Positions 56,459 through 64,000 of a stretch of 64,000 nt of DNA are shown here, one piece after another. The number at the start of each line of letters is the position of its first letter. The first letter of the stretch is position 1. The DNA lies in contig CAYSLC010000001.1 in the NCBI GenBank assembly GCA_964431545.1, positions 1 through 64,000 of the forward strand, written 5' to 3'. The translations under genes were made by a program, and so were the position numbers. Source of the DNA: CAYSLC01 sp964431545 (lineage in GTDB: Bacteria > Desulfobacterota > Desulfobacteria > Desulfobacterales > JAABSP01). The notes beneath the pieces are model-generated. The model saw only the letters and a list, made by a program, of their open reading frames with translations, was not told the origin of the DNA and did no database searches.

Positions 56459-56725
56459 ATGGACGCATTACTGGAAGAGCTGAAGACCAAAATCATCGAG
56501 ACCCTCAACCTGATCGACGTGACCCCCGCCGACATCGGGAAGGAGGATCCCCTGGTGGGGGGTAAGCTGGGGATCGACTCCATCGATGTCCTCGAACTGG
56601 TGATGATGATCGAAAAGGACTACGGGGTCCGGATCGACAACAAGGAGGTGGGGGCGAAGGTCTTTTCCACCCTCGGCTCCATGGCCCGACACATCGAAGC
56701 ACACGCATCGGGGCTCCCCAACTGA
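56459..56725 (+). CDS. Acyl carrier protein 1 of the lipid cluster
   Basis: 88 residues, ATG preceded by GGAAGGATCG. The Ser that would carry phosphopantetheine is in GIDSIDVLELVMMIE. It has the short four-helix ACP pattern and ends TLGSMARHIEAH. First plus-strand gene, divergent from the dehydratase; 107 bp before the radical SAM gene. Confidence 0.93.
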   Translation: MDALLEELKTKIIETLNLIDVTPADIGKEDPLVGGKLGIDSIDVLELVMMIEKDYGVRIDNKEVGAKVFSTLGSMARHIEAHASGLPN

Positions 56726-56832
56726 GGGCATCCGGTTCCCGCTGAATCCGCGATATTCTCCCCCAGGCTCCGGTCTTCGCCAAACAGGACCGAGGAAGGG
56801 CCGGGGGCTGTTTTGCCGAGCTTGAATGCGCT

Positions 56833-58212
56833 ATGAAGGTCCTCCTGGTCTCCGCCAATACCCTCACCGCCCCCTATCCGGTTTACCCTCTGGGGCTGGA
56901 CCATGTGGCCGCCGCCCTCCGTCCGGACCATGCCGTGCGGGTGGCCGATCTCAACCCCCTGGGGGGAAACGGAGCCCTGGGCCGGGCGGTGGCCGATTTC
57001 GCTCCGGACGTGGTGGGGCTCTCCCTGCGCAACATCGACAACACCGACGCCGCAGACCCCCGGAGTTTCGTCGACCGGTACCGGGAGATTGCGGAGACGG
57101 TCCGCCGGAACACCAGCGCCCCCTTGATTCTGGGGGGCAGCGGCTTCACCCTCTTTCCGGCGGAACTGATGAAAGCCCTTTCCGCCGACTACGGGATCGT
57201 GGGGGAGGGGGAGCGGCTGAAACCCTTCCTGGACCGATTGGACCGTGGAAGGGACCCAAAGGGATCGGAAGGACCCGAGGCCTTGGAGGGGGTGATCGCC
57301 GCAGGCGGGCGGAACGGACCCGCGGCACCCTGGAACGGCGCTTTCCACCGGAGGGCGACCCCCGCCGGGGACCAGGTGCGATACTATCTGGACCGAGGCG
57401 GGATGCTCAACCTTCAGACCAAGCGGGGGTGCCCCTTCCGGTGCGTCTACTGCACCTATCCCCACATCGAGGGGCGTCGAATGCGGCCCATCCCGCCGGA
57501 GGATGTGGCCCGCACCGCCATGGCGCTCCAACGGGCCGGCGCCAGGTACCTGTTTATTACCGATTCGGCCTTCAACGCGGACGAGGATCACAGCCTGGCG
57601 GTGGCCCGGGCTTTCCGGGCCGCCGGGCTGTCCATCCCCTGGGGGGGCTTCTTCATGCCCATCCGGCCGCCGGACGGCTACTATGCGGACCTGGCGGCGG
57701 CGGGATTGTCCCATGTGGAGTTCGGCACCGAATCGCTTTCGGACCGGGTCCTGGAATCTTACGGAAAGCCCTTCAAGACCGCGGACGCCCTGGCGGCCCA
57801 CCGGCAAAGCGTGGCCGCCGGTATCCCCGTGGCCCATTACCTGCTGCCGGGGGGACCGGGGGAGACCCCCGAGACCTTGGAGAAGACGCTTTCCACCGTT
57901 GACAAACTGGCGGGAGCCGTCCTATTTTTCTTCTGTGGAATGCGGATCTATCCACACACGAAACTCTATGAAATCGCTTTGAAAGAGGGCCGGATATCCT
58001 CCGACCGGGATCTTCTGGCCCCGGTCTTCTATGCCTCTCCGGCCATCTCTTCATCCGAGATCATGGGCCGGATCCGGGAGAAGGCCCGGGGTCGGGCCAA
58101 CTGGATCTTCGGCGCCGGAGGGGAGGAGACCGCCCGGATCCTGGCGCGGCTTTACGAGCGGGGGTATACCGGCCCGCTGTGGGAGCAGTTGATCCCCGGG
58201 GCGGGGGCCTGA
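56833..58212 (+). CDS. B12-binding/radical SAM protein of lipid biosynthesis type
   Basis: 459 residues. N-terminal B12-binding-like fold (VLLVSANTLTAPYPVYPLGL, DVVGLSLRNIDNTD, LILGGSGFTLFP) without DxHxxG. The radical SAM core has KRGCPFRCVYCTYPHIEGR (C-x3-C-x2-C), ITDSAFNAD, HVEFGTESLSDRVL and a C-terminal region after IYPHTKLYEIA. The overall plan matches a family annotated as lipid-biosynthesis B12-binding/radical SAM in deltaproteobacteria (from memory). Its TGA overlaps the next start (TGATG). Confidence 0.92.
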   Translation: MKVLLVSANTLTAPYPVYPLGLDHVAAALRPDHAVRVADLNPLGGNGALGRAVADFAPDVVGLSLRNIDNTDAADPRSFVDRYREIAETVRRNTSAPLILGGSGFTLFPAELMKALSADYGIVGEGERLKPFLDRLDRGRDPKGSEGPEALEGVIAAGGRNGPAAPWNGAFHRRATPAGDQVRYYLDRGGMLNLQTKRGCPFRCVYCTYPHIEGRRMRPIPPEDVARTAMALQRAGARYLFITDSAFNADEDHSLAVARAFRAAGLSIPWGGFFMPIRPPDGYYADLAAAGLSHVEFGTESLSDRVLESYGKPFKTADALAAHRQSVAAGIPVAHYLLPGGPGETPETLEKTLSTVDKLAGAVLFFFCGMRIYPHTKLYEIALKEGRISSDRDLLAPVFYASPAISSSEIMGRIREKARGRANWIFGAGGEETARILARLYERGYTGPLWEQLIPGAGA

Positions 58213-58598
58213 TGGGGACCGCGCCCGGACCGGACGATCCGTGGGTACGGGTCCGGGATCTCCGCCCCGAGGGGCCGGACCGCTGGCGGGCCACGGCCAC
58301 CGTGGAACCGGACTCCCCCTGGTTTACCGGACACTTTCCCGGGGATCCGATCCTGCCGGGGATCGCCCAGCTCGCCCTGGTCCACGCCGTGGTCGGAACG
58401 GTCGTGCCCGGCGGGGCGAGCATCACCGGGCTCCGGCGGGTCCGGTTCAAACAGGTTCTCCGGCCGCCCATGGCGTTGGCGATCCGGATCCGGCGAGAGG
58501 CGGGCGGGAACGGTCCGTTCTGGGCCTTCCAGATCGAATGCGGCGGCGGTGTCGCCTGCACCGGCTCGATGACGGCGGAGCCGAGAATGGAAAGATAA
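58212..58598 (+). CDS. Hotdog dehydratase-like protein (ApeI type)
   Basis: 128 residues from ATG 58212. FTGHFPGDPILPGIAQLALV matches the FabA/FabZ active-site helix, keeping the His of GHFPG; the Glu/Asp expected 14 residues after the His is Ala. This pattern is seen in ApeI-like dehydratases of aryl-polyene clusters. It may act with the second dehydratase or with a different substrate. Confidence 0.85.
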   Translation: MGTAPGPDDPWVRVRDLRPEGPDRWRATATVEPDSPWFTGHFPGDPILPGIAQLALVHAVVGTVVPGGASITGLRRVRFKQVLRPPMALAIRIRREAGGNGPFWAFQIECGGGVACTGSMTAEPRMER

Positions 58599-58699
58599 CC
58601 TTCCGGGGCGTTCAGGGAAAGGATCCGACGATCCAGCCCCTGTGTCCGGAAGCGTCGACATCGGTACCAATCGTTTACAGTAGAGGAGAGCACAGGACA

Positions 58700-58963
58700 A
58701 TGGCGATGGACATCGAGAAGATCATGCGTCGCGTGTCGGAGGTGATGATCGAGGAACTCAAGCTGGAGGACGTGACGCCCGACACCTTCGACCCGGACGT
58801 GGACCTGGTGGATGAGGTCGGCATCGACAGCATGGACCTGGCGACCGTCGCCCTGGTGCTCCAGGATGAATACACCATCCGGATCGACGAGGATGACTAT
58901 CCAAAACTGACCACCGTCCGGCGGATCGCCCAATACATCCAGGGAAAACTGACGGAGGCCTAA
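58700..58963 (+). CDS. Acyl carrier protein 2 of the lipid cluster
   Basis: 87 residues from ATG 58700, with GAGGAGAG and AGGAC upstream. The phosphopantetheine Ser is in GIDSMDLATVALVLQDEY. Acidic and four-helix in pattern; clearly different from ACP 1, so the two probably serve different steps. Two bases before the next gene. Confidence 0.93.
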   Translation: MAMDIEKIMRRVSEVMIEELKLEDVTPDTFDPDVDLVDEVGIDSMDLATVALVLQDEYTIRIDEDDYPKLTTVRRIAQYIQGKLTEA

Positions 58964-58965
58964 TC

Positions 58966-60066
58966 GTGGAAGCCACCCAGAAAAGAGCGGATGCGTCGCC
59001 CTCGCGCCCGCGCCGAACGTGGAAGTTCTCCGAGATCCTCGGGGATCCCGAGATCCGGCGGCGGTGGGAGCGGGTCCGGCAATATTTCTTTTTGCGGGAA
59101 TCGACCTACGACATGACCCACCGGTGCAACATCCGGTGCGAGGGGTGCTACTACTATGAGGGGGAGAAGCAGTTCGTCCCCGAGAACCGGGAACCGGAGG
59201 CCTGGCGCCGTCTCATGGCGGCGGAGAAGGAGCGGGGGATCACCTTTGTGGTCCTGGCCGGGGCCGAACCGGCTTTGGTACCGGAACTCTGCGAAGTCTG
59301 CTACCAGGAGATGCCCCTGGGAACCATCGCCACCAACGGACTCAAGCGGATCCCCGACGCCGTGGGGTACCGGATTCACATCTCCGTCTGGGGGGACGAC
59401 GGGACCAGCCGACGGACCCGGGGGGCCGGGAACATGCTGGTTCGGCAGATGGAGAACTACGCCGGAGATCCCCGGGCCGTCTTCGTCTATACCTTCACCC
59501 CCCAGAACATCGACCAGGCCCAGGGGGTGGTGGAGACCCTGGCCGGCAACGGCTGCCGGGTGACCTTCAACATGTTCTCCGCGCCGGTGGGCTACGCCGG
59601 GGGGCTTCGCCACACCGACCGGTCCCTGGTCCGGACCCGGAATACCATGCTCTCCCTGCTGGATGCGTATCCGGACACGGTCCTCTTCTCCCCGTACAGC
59701 GCCGTGGCCCACACCCACCGGCACGGCCTCCATCGGCTCTACGGCTGCTCCTATCCGCGGATGAACCCGTCCACGGACGTGGGGCTCGGCCGCTCTTTCC
59801 GCCAGTACCGGACCGATCTGACCTGGGACCGGGGGGCCTCCTGCTGCGTTCCGGACACCGATTGCGAGGACTGTCGCCATTATGCCGCCGGCAGCGCCGT
59901 GGTCACCGCCCGCCTCTTCCGCCACGCGGTGGACCCGGATACCTTCCGGGGGTGGCTCGACTACGTGGATACCTACCTGGCGGTGTGGGTGACGGGATAC
60001 GGGAAAGGGGAAAACCTCTCCCGCCGGCCCGTCCCGCCCCCGGGCCACGGGCTCGCGGAGGCGTGA
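58966..60066 (+). CDS. Radical SAM enzyme (paralogue 1)
   Basis: 366 residues from GTG 58966. Cluster motif THRCNIRCEGC (C-x3-C-x2-C) near residue 55, AGAEPALVPELCE in place of the GGE motif, IATNGLKRIP and YRIHISVWGDD. C-terminal cysteines (GCSYPRMNPS and CCVPDTDCEDCRHYA) suggest an auxiliary iron-sulfur cluster. Homologous to the next gene along its whole length. Reaction unknown. Confidence 0.92.
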   Translation: MEATQKRADASPSRPRRTWKFSEILGDPEIRRRWERVRQYFFLRESTYDMTHRCNIRCEGCYYYEGEKQFVPENREPEAWRRLMAAEKERGITFVVLAGAEPALVPELCEVCYQEMPLGTIATNGLKRIPDAVGYRIHISVWGDDGTSRRTRGAGNMLVRQMENYAGDPRAVFVYTFTPQNIDQAQGVVETLAGNGCRVTFNMFSAPVGYAGGLRHTDRSLVRTRNTMLSLLDAYPDTVLFSPYSAVAHTHRHGLHRLYGCSYPRMNPSTDVGLGRSFRQYRTDLTWDRGASCCVPDTDCEDCRHYAAGSAVVTARLFRHAVDPDTFRGWLDYVDTYLAVWVTGYGKGENLSRRPVPPPGHGLAEA

Positions 60067-60082
60067 AGGAGGATTTTCACCC

Positions 60083-61081
60083 ATGAAGACCGTCAGTTCG
60101 CTGCTCGATGCCCACTGGTATGATCGGTACAAACGGATCTCCAGGCTCAACATCCGAAGCTCCATCTACGACGTGACCAACCGGTGCAATCTCCGGTGCA
60201 AGGGGTGTTTCTTTTTCTCCTCCGGGGAGGACAAAGCCGCTTATGAAGAGATGGACCTCGGCGCATGGGAGCGGTTCATCGAAAAGGAGAAAGCCCGGGG
60301 CGTGAACCTGGCGATCCTGATCGGGGGCGAACCCACCCTCTGCCTCGACCGGGTGGAGGCGTTCTACAGGCGGCTGCCCACCTTCTGCGCCACCAACGGC
60401 CTGATCAAGGTGGATCGGGACCGATTTCCGGACATGATGGTGGGCATCTCGCTGTGGGGGGATGAGTCGGACGAGAAGCTTCTGCGGGGCAAGGACACTT
60501 TCGCGATCTCCAGCAAACATTACCAGGGGGATCCCCACGCATACTATCTTTACACCATCACCCCCCGGCAGATCGGCAAGACCGAGCGGATCGTCCGGAA
60601 GATCCGTGACGCGGGCCTCAAGGTTCACATGCAGCTTCTCTCCAACGACGAGGGCGTGGACGGCTTCAACTGGCGGGCCGACGAACTCTCGGCCATCCGG
60701 GAGGAGATGGACGACATGCTCGACCGGTACCCGGAGACGGTGATCTCCTCCAAATACTACCATGAGATCATCACCACCGGAAAGATGGTGGGGCGGACCT
60801 TCGGCTGGACCGAATGTCCGTCGGTGACCGAGCCCCTGGACACGCGGAACCCCCGTCCCAAGCGGCTGATCCACTTCATCCGGTGGGCCTCGGACCTTGA
60901 AACCATGCACCGGTGCTGCACCTCGGAGACCCGGGACTGCGCCACCTGCAAGGACGGCGCGGCCCACATGAGCTGGGTGATGGTCAACAAGCGGGCTCAC
61001 ATCCGGACGCCCCAGGACCTCCGGAACTGGATCGAAGTCTACGAGATGTTCGCCAAGCTCTACCAGTTCATCCCGTGGTGA
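60083..61081 (+). CDS. Radical SAM enzyme (paralogue 2)
   Basis: 332 residues, AAGGAGG before the ATG. TNRCNLRCKGC near residue 36, IGGEPTLCLDR (GGE-type), CATNGLIKV and VGISLWGDESD. C-terminal HRCCTSETRDCATCKDGAAH mirrors the cysteine set of paralogue 1. Its stop overlaps the first ketosynthase start (GTGA), so it belongs to the lipid operon. Confidence 0.92.
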   Translation: MKTVSSLLDAHWYDRYKRISRLNIRSSIYDVTNRCNLRCKGCFFFSSGEDKAAYEEMDLGAWERFIEKEKARGVNLAILIGGEPTLCLDRVEAFYRRLPTFCATNGLIKVDRDRFPDMMVGISLWGDESDEKLLRGKDTFAISSKHYQGDPHAYYLYTITPRQIGKTERIVRKIRDAGLKVHMQLLSNDEGVDGFNWRADELSAIREEMDDMLDRYPETVISSKYYHEIITTGKMVGRTFGWTECPSVTEPLDTRNPRPKRLIHFIRWASDLETMHRCCTSETRDCATCKDGAAHMSWVMVNKRAHIRTPQDLRNWIEVYEMFAKLYQFIPW

Positions 61082-62340
61082 ACCGCGCCGATCCCCGGAG
61101 GGCGGTGGTCCTGGGGTGGGACGGGGTCTCGCCCCTGGGGACCGATATGGACGATCAGTGGGCGAGGGCCGCCCGTGGGGAGAGCGGGGTGGGCCCCCTG
61201 ACCCGGTTTCCCCTCGACGGCGGCTTCCCGGTCCGGGTGGCGGGGCAGGTGGCCGAAATCGACGCCGCGCCGTACCCCTTTCTCAAACCCCGGGCCCTGG
61301 CGCTGTGGCCCTCCCCCATCTTCAAACATGCCCTGATCACGGTCCACCGGGCCCTGGAACGAAGCGGCCTCGCCATCACCCCCGAACTGGCCCCGCGGAC
61401 CGCCGTCACTTACAGCTCCGCCGTGGGAGGGCTGGACGCCGTCCTGGACGCCGACCGGCGTCTGACCGGCGAAGGGAAGCTCCCGGCCCCGTACGCCAAT
61501 CCCAACGCCTGCATCAACATGGTGGGGGGCAAGGTGGCCATCCTGACCGGCGCCACCGGGCCGATCACCGCCACGGTCACCGCCTGCGCCACCGGGGCCA
61601 CCTCCATTGCCGCGGGGGCCCTGCTCCTTGAGGCCGGCCGGGCGGACGTGGCCATCTGCGGGGCCGTCGACTTCCCCCTGGTGGCCCCCATCGTGGGGGG
61701 CTTCGCCACCATGAATGCGGCCTACGTCCACAAAGACGGCGACGAGGATCCGCGACGGGCCAGCCGTCCCTTTTCCGTGGACCGGCGGGGATTCGTCATC
61801 TCCGAGGGGGCCGGCGCCGTGATCCTGGCGACCCGGGAGTTCGCCCGGACCCACGGTCTCGGCCACCAGATCGAAGTGGCCGGATGGTCCATGACCTCCG
61901 ACGCCCACCACTTCGTGGCCCCCAATCCGGATACGGTGATCCGGTGCATGGCCGAGGCCGTCTCCGACGCCGGCATCTCCCCCGGCGATGTCGACGCCGT
62001 CAACACCCACGCCACCGCCACCCGTGTCGGGGACAGAGTGGAATACGACGCTTTGCGCGCCGTGTTCGGGGAAAAGGTGCCGCCGGCCTCGGCCAACAAG
62101 TCGCTGATGGGCCATGCCATGGGCGCCTCCAGTGTGCTGGAATCGATCTGGGCCATGGAGGGGATGCGGCGCTCCCTGGTGCTGCCCACCATCAACCACA
62201 CCCCGGATCCGGAGATGGACTTCGACCCGGTGGCGGACGGGGCGGCCCGCCGGCTGGACCAGGAGTTCGTCCTCAAAAACGCCCTCGGCTTCGGCGGGTG
62301 CAACACCTGCATCGTCTTCAGAAGGAGCGGCACCGGATGA
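61078..62340 (+). CDS. Beta-ketoacyl-ACP synthase 1 of the lipid cluster
   Basis: 420 residues from GTG 61078. FabF-like condensing enzyme. Catalytic triad intact: Cys in VTACATGATSIAAG, His in VNTHATATRVGD and His in KSLMGHAMGASSVLE. The gatekeeper region and C-terminal NALGFGGCNTC are FabF-like. Overlaps the second synthase by 4 bp (ATGA), a pairing like the KS/CLF pairs of type II polyketide systems, but both partners here are active-site complete. Confidence 0.95.
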   Translation: MNRADPRRAVVLGWDGVSPLGTDMDDQWARAARGESGVGPLTRFPLDGGFPVRVAGQVAEIDAAPYPFLKPRALALWPSPIFKHALITVHRALERSGLAITPELAPRTAVTYSSAVGGLDAVLDADRRLTGEGKLPAPYANPNACINMVGGKVAILTGATGPITATVTACATGATSIAAGALLLEAGRADVAICGAVDFPLVAPIVGGFATMNAAYVHKDGDEDPRRASRPFSVDRRGFVISEGAGAVILATREFARTHGLGHQIEVAGWSMTSDAHHFVAPNPDTVIRCMAEAVSDAGISPGDVDAVNTHATATRVGDRVEYDALRAVFGEKVPPASANKSLMGHAMGASSVLESIWAMEGMRRSLVLPTINHTPDPEMDFDPVADGAARRLDQEFVLKNALGFGGCNTCIVFRRSGTG

Positions 62341-63602
62341 GGGCTCCGAAACACCGGCGCGTCTTCGTCATCGGGTACGGGGCCGCCACCCCCCTGGGCG
62401 CCACCTTCGACCGGACCTGGGAACGGGCGGTCCGGGGGGAAGCGGGGTTCCGGCGGGTCACGCGGTGCCGGGTGGACTCTTTGAGCAACGTGGTGGGGGA
62501 GATCCCCGACTGGAACCCCACGGAACAAGATTTCGTGGACCGAAAGGAGGCGTACAACTGGAACGCCGCCTTTGTTCTGCTGACCATGGCCGTCTGCCGG
62601 GAAGCGCTGGCCCGGTCGGGGCTCGTCATCGATTCGGAGACCGGCCCCCGGACCGCCTGCCTCATCGGCTCCGCGCTCAACGGCACCGACGCCTTCCGGG
62701 TGGCCATGGACAATTACCGCCTCCGGGGTCCCTTCAAGGTGAGCCCCTATCTGCTGCCCAACCTCTGTGCCAACCTCCCGTCCGGAAAGGCCGGGATGCT
62801 CCTGGGATTCACGGGGCCCATCTTCTCCCCCCAGGGGGCGTGCGCCTCGGGGAACCACGCCATCGGCATCGGGGCGCGGATGATCCGGGACGGGGACTGC
62901 GACTTCGCCCTGGCCGGTGGGATCGACACCTGTTTGATGCCGGAGATCATCCACGGCTTCGCCAACATGAACGCCACCGTCAAGATCGTGGAAGGGGACC
63001 GGGCCTTCGATGATCCGTCCCGGGCGTGCCGCCCCTTCAGCATCGACCGGCGGGGGATGGTCCTCTCCGAAGGCGCCGGGGTGGTGGTGCTGGCGGCCGA
63101 CGAGGCGGTGGCCGCCCACGGGCTCGAGCCCAAGGCCGAGGTCCTGGGGATCGGCTGGACCTCCGACGCCCACCACTTCACCCTGCCCAACCCGAAGACC
63201 ATCATCCGGGCCATCCGGGAGGCGGTGTGGGACGCCGAAATCCGGCCCGGAGACATCGATGCCGTCAACGCCCACGGCACTTCGACGCCGAAAGGGGACC
63301 GCACCGAGATCGAGTGTCTGCGGACCATCTTCGGCGCCGACCTCTCCCGCATGGCGGTGACCTCCAACAAGTCCCAGATCGGCCACACCCTGGGGGCCGC
63401 CGCCGCCATCGAGGCGGCCCTCGCCATCGAGGGGATGCGCCGGGGCATCCTCCTGCCCACGGTCAACCACATCCCCGACCCCGAGCTGGCCGACGTGGAC
63501 GTGGTGCCCAACGTCGCCCGGCCGCGGACCCACGAGCTGGTCCTCTCCAACGCCTTCGGGTTCGGCGGCACCAACTGCTGCGTCATCTTCCGGGGGGCGT
63601 GA
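62337..63602 (+). CDS. Beta-ketoacyl-ACP synthase 2 of the lipid cluster
   Basis: 421 residues from ATG 62337. FabF-like: Cys in QGACASGNHAIGIG, His in VNAHGTSTPKGD, His in KSQIGHTLGAAAAIE, and NAFGFGGTNCC at the end. All catalytic residues present. The sequence is distinct from synthase 1, so different chain lengths or substrates are likely. Confidence 0.95.
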   Translation: MRAPKHRRVFVIGYGAATPLGATFDRTWERAVRGEAGFRRVTRCRVDSLSNVVGEIPDWNPTEQDFVDRKEAYNWNAAFVLLTMAVCREALARSGLVIDSETGPRTACLIGSALNGTDAFRVAMDNYRLRGPFKVSPYLLPNLCANLPSGKAGMLLGFTGPIFSPQGACASGNHAIGIGARMIRDGDCDFALAGGIDTCLMPEIIHGFANMNATVKIVEGDRAFDDPSRACRPFSIDRRGMVLSEGAGVVVLAADEAVAAHGLEPKAEVLGIGWTSDAHHFTLPNPKTIIRAIREAVWDAEIRPGDIDAVNAHGTSTPKGDRTEIECLRTIFGADLSRMAVTSNKSQIGHTLGAAAAIEAALAIEGMRRGILLPTVNHIPDPELADVDVVPNVARPRTHELVLSNAFGFGGTNCCVIFRGA

Positions 63603-63642
63603 GCGTGGAGGCGGCCGGAGGCGGTCGGGGGCCGGGGCTTTC

Positions 63643-64000
63643 ATGAGACCCAAACCGTTCATCCCGGAAGCGCTGGAGGACGGGGGACCCTACGTTCGGG
63701 ATCGGATCGGCGGGCTGGCCTGGCATCGATCCCCTTACCGGACCCTCTACGCCGACACCGACCGGTCCCAGGTGGTCTACCACGCCAATTACCTCCGCTA
63801 TTTCGAAGTGGGACGGGCCACCCTGATGCGGGACGCGGCCTACCCCTACCGGGAGATCGAGGAGAGCGGCTTCGTCTACCCCATCATCCAGGTGGGGATC
63901 GATTACCACAGTCCCCTGGGATATGATGACCCCATGGACATCTTCACCCGCCCGTCGGAACTGGAGCGGGTCCGGGTCCGTTTCGACTATATCATCACCC
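63643..64000 (+). CDS. Acyl-CoA/ACP thioesterase, 4-hydroxybenzoyl-CoA thioesterase family (cut by window end)
   Basis: At least 119 residues from ATG 63643; the end lies beyond the window. Hotdog thioesterase with the catalytic acid in LYADTDRSQVVYHANYLRYFE (parts: YADTDRSQVVYHANY, RYFEVGR) and YPIIQVGIDYHSPLGYDD. Thioesterases of this kind (ApeH) occur in aryl-polyene clusters. 40 bp after ketosynthase 2. Confidence 0.88.
   Translation, partial: MRPKPFIPEALEDGGPYVRDRIGGLAWHRSPYRTLYADTDRSQVVYHANYLRYFEVGRATLMRDAAYPYREIEESGFVYPIIQVGIDYHSPLGYDDPMDIFTRPSELERVRVRFDYIIT

Overview
The window is about 64 kb of GC-rich DNA (roughly two thirds G+C) that reads as a draft or metagenome scaffold of a deltaproteobacterium in the broad sense (Desulfobacterota). 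Supporting this are the rplU-rpmA-obgE-proB-proA-nadD-rsfS and ispG-proS-relA orders, C4-zinc L28, paired OmpA/TSP3 proteins, MJ0042-type zinc ribbons and many B12/radical SAM enzymes. Two runs of exactly 100 N (14023-14122 and 32187-32286) are assembly gaps. No CRISPR array, rRNA, tRNA, transposase or phage gene was seen.

Layout. 1-7.6 kb (minus): a chemosensory block with two large methyl-accepting receptors, a CheA kinase and a STAS protein. 7.8-13.8 kb (minus): a housekeeping operon of rplU, rpmA, obgE, proB, proA, nadD and rsfS, then an HsdR_N-like gene. 13.9-17.5 kb (minus): an Rpn/PD-(D/E)XK-like gene broken by a gap, a sirtuin, MltF and a duplicated-domain protein. 17.7-22.5 kb (plus): ispG, an archaeal/eukaryotic-type proS, and relA/spoT. 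22.5-31.9 kb (minus): rpmB, bamD, trxA, two OmpA-family proteins, AsmA, and the folate genes pabA-pabBC behind a structured leader. 32.3-38.9 kb (minus): a TVP38-FAD oxidoreductase fusion, aconitase and an MFS exporter. 39-45.7 kb: small unknown genes, two zinc-ribbon PilZ paralogues around a glycosyltransferase, citrate synthase with a long possibly switchable leader, an MreB-like protein with N-terminal zinc fingers, and a DUF2007-like gene. 45.9-50.9 kb (plus): a class II aldolase and a hybrid sensor kinase lacking both phosphoacceptor histidines.

50.9-64 kb is the most interesting region: two divergent gene sets for a specialised lipid or polyene. They encode two acyl carrier proteins, two ketosynthases with intact Cys-His-His, a ketoreductase, two hotdog dehydratases, a thioesterase (cut by the window end), a LolA-like carrier, a lipoprotein, four radical SAM enzymes (two of B12-binding type) and a flavin oxidoreductase lacking the redox disulfide. 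The two sets share a 179-bp control region with an inverted repeat and phased direct repeats. The parts list resembles aryl-polyene clusters plus radical SAM chemistry, and, from memory, the candidate ladderane clusters of anammox bacteria. The product cannot be read from the sequence.

Promoters given below are visual matches to the sigma-70 consensus. Starts were chosen by ribosome-binding sites and family length.
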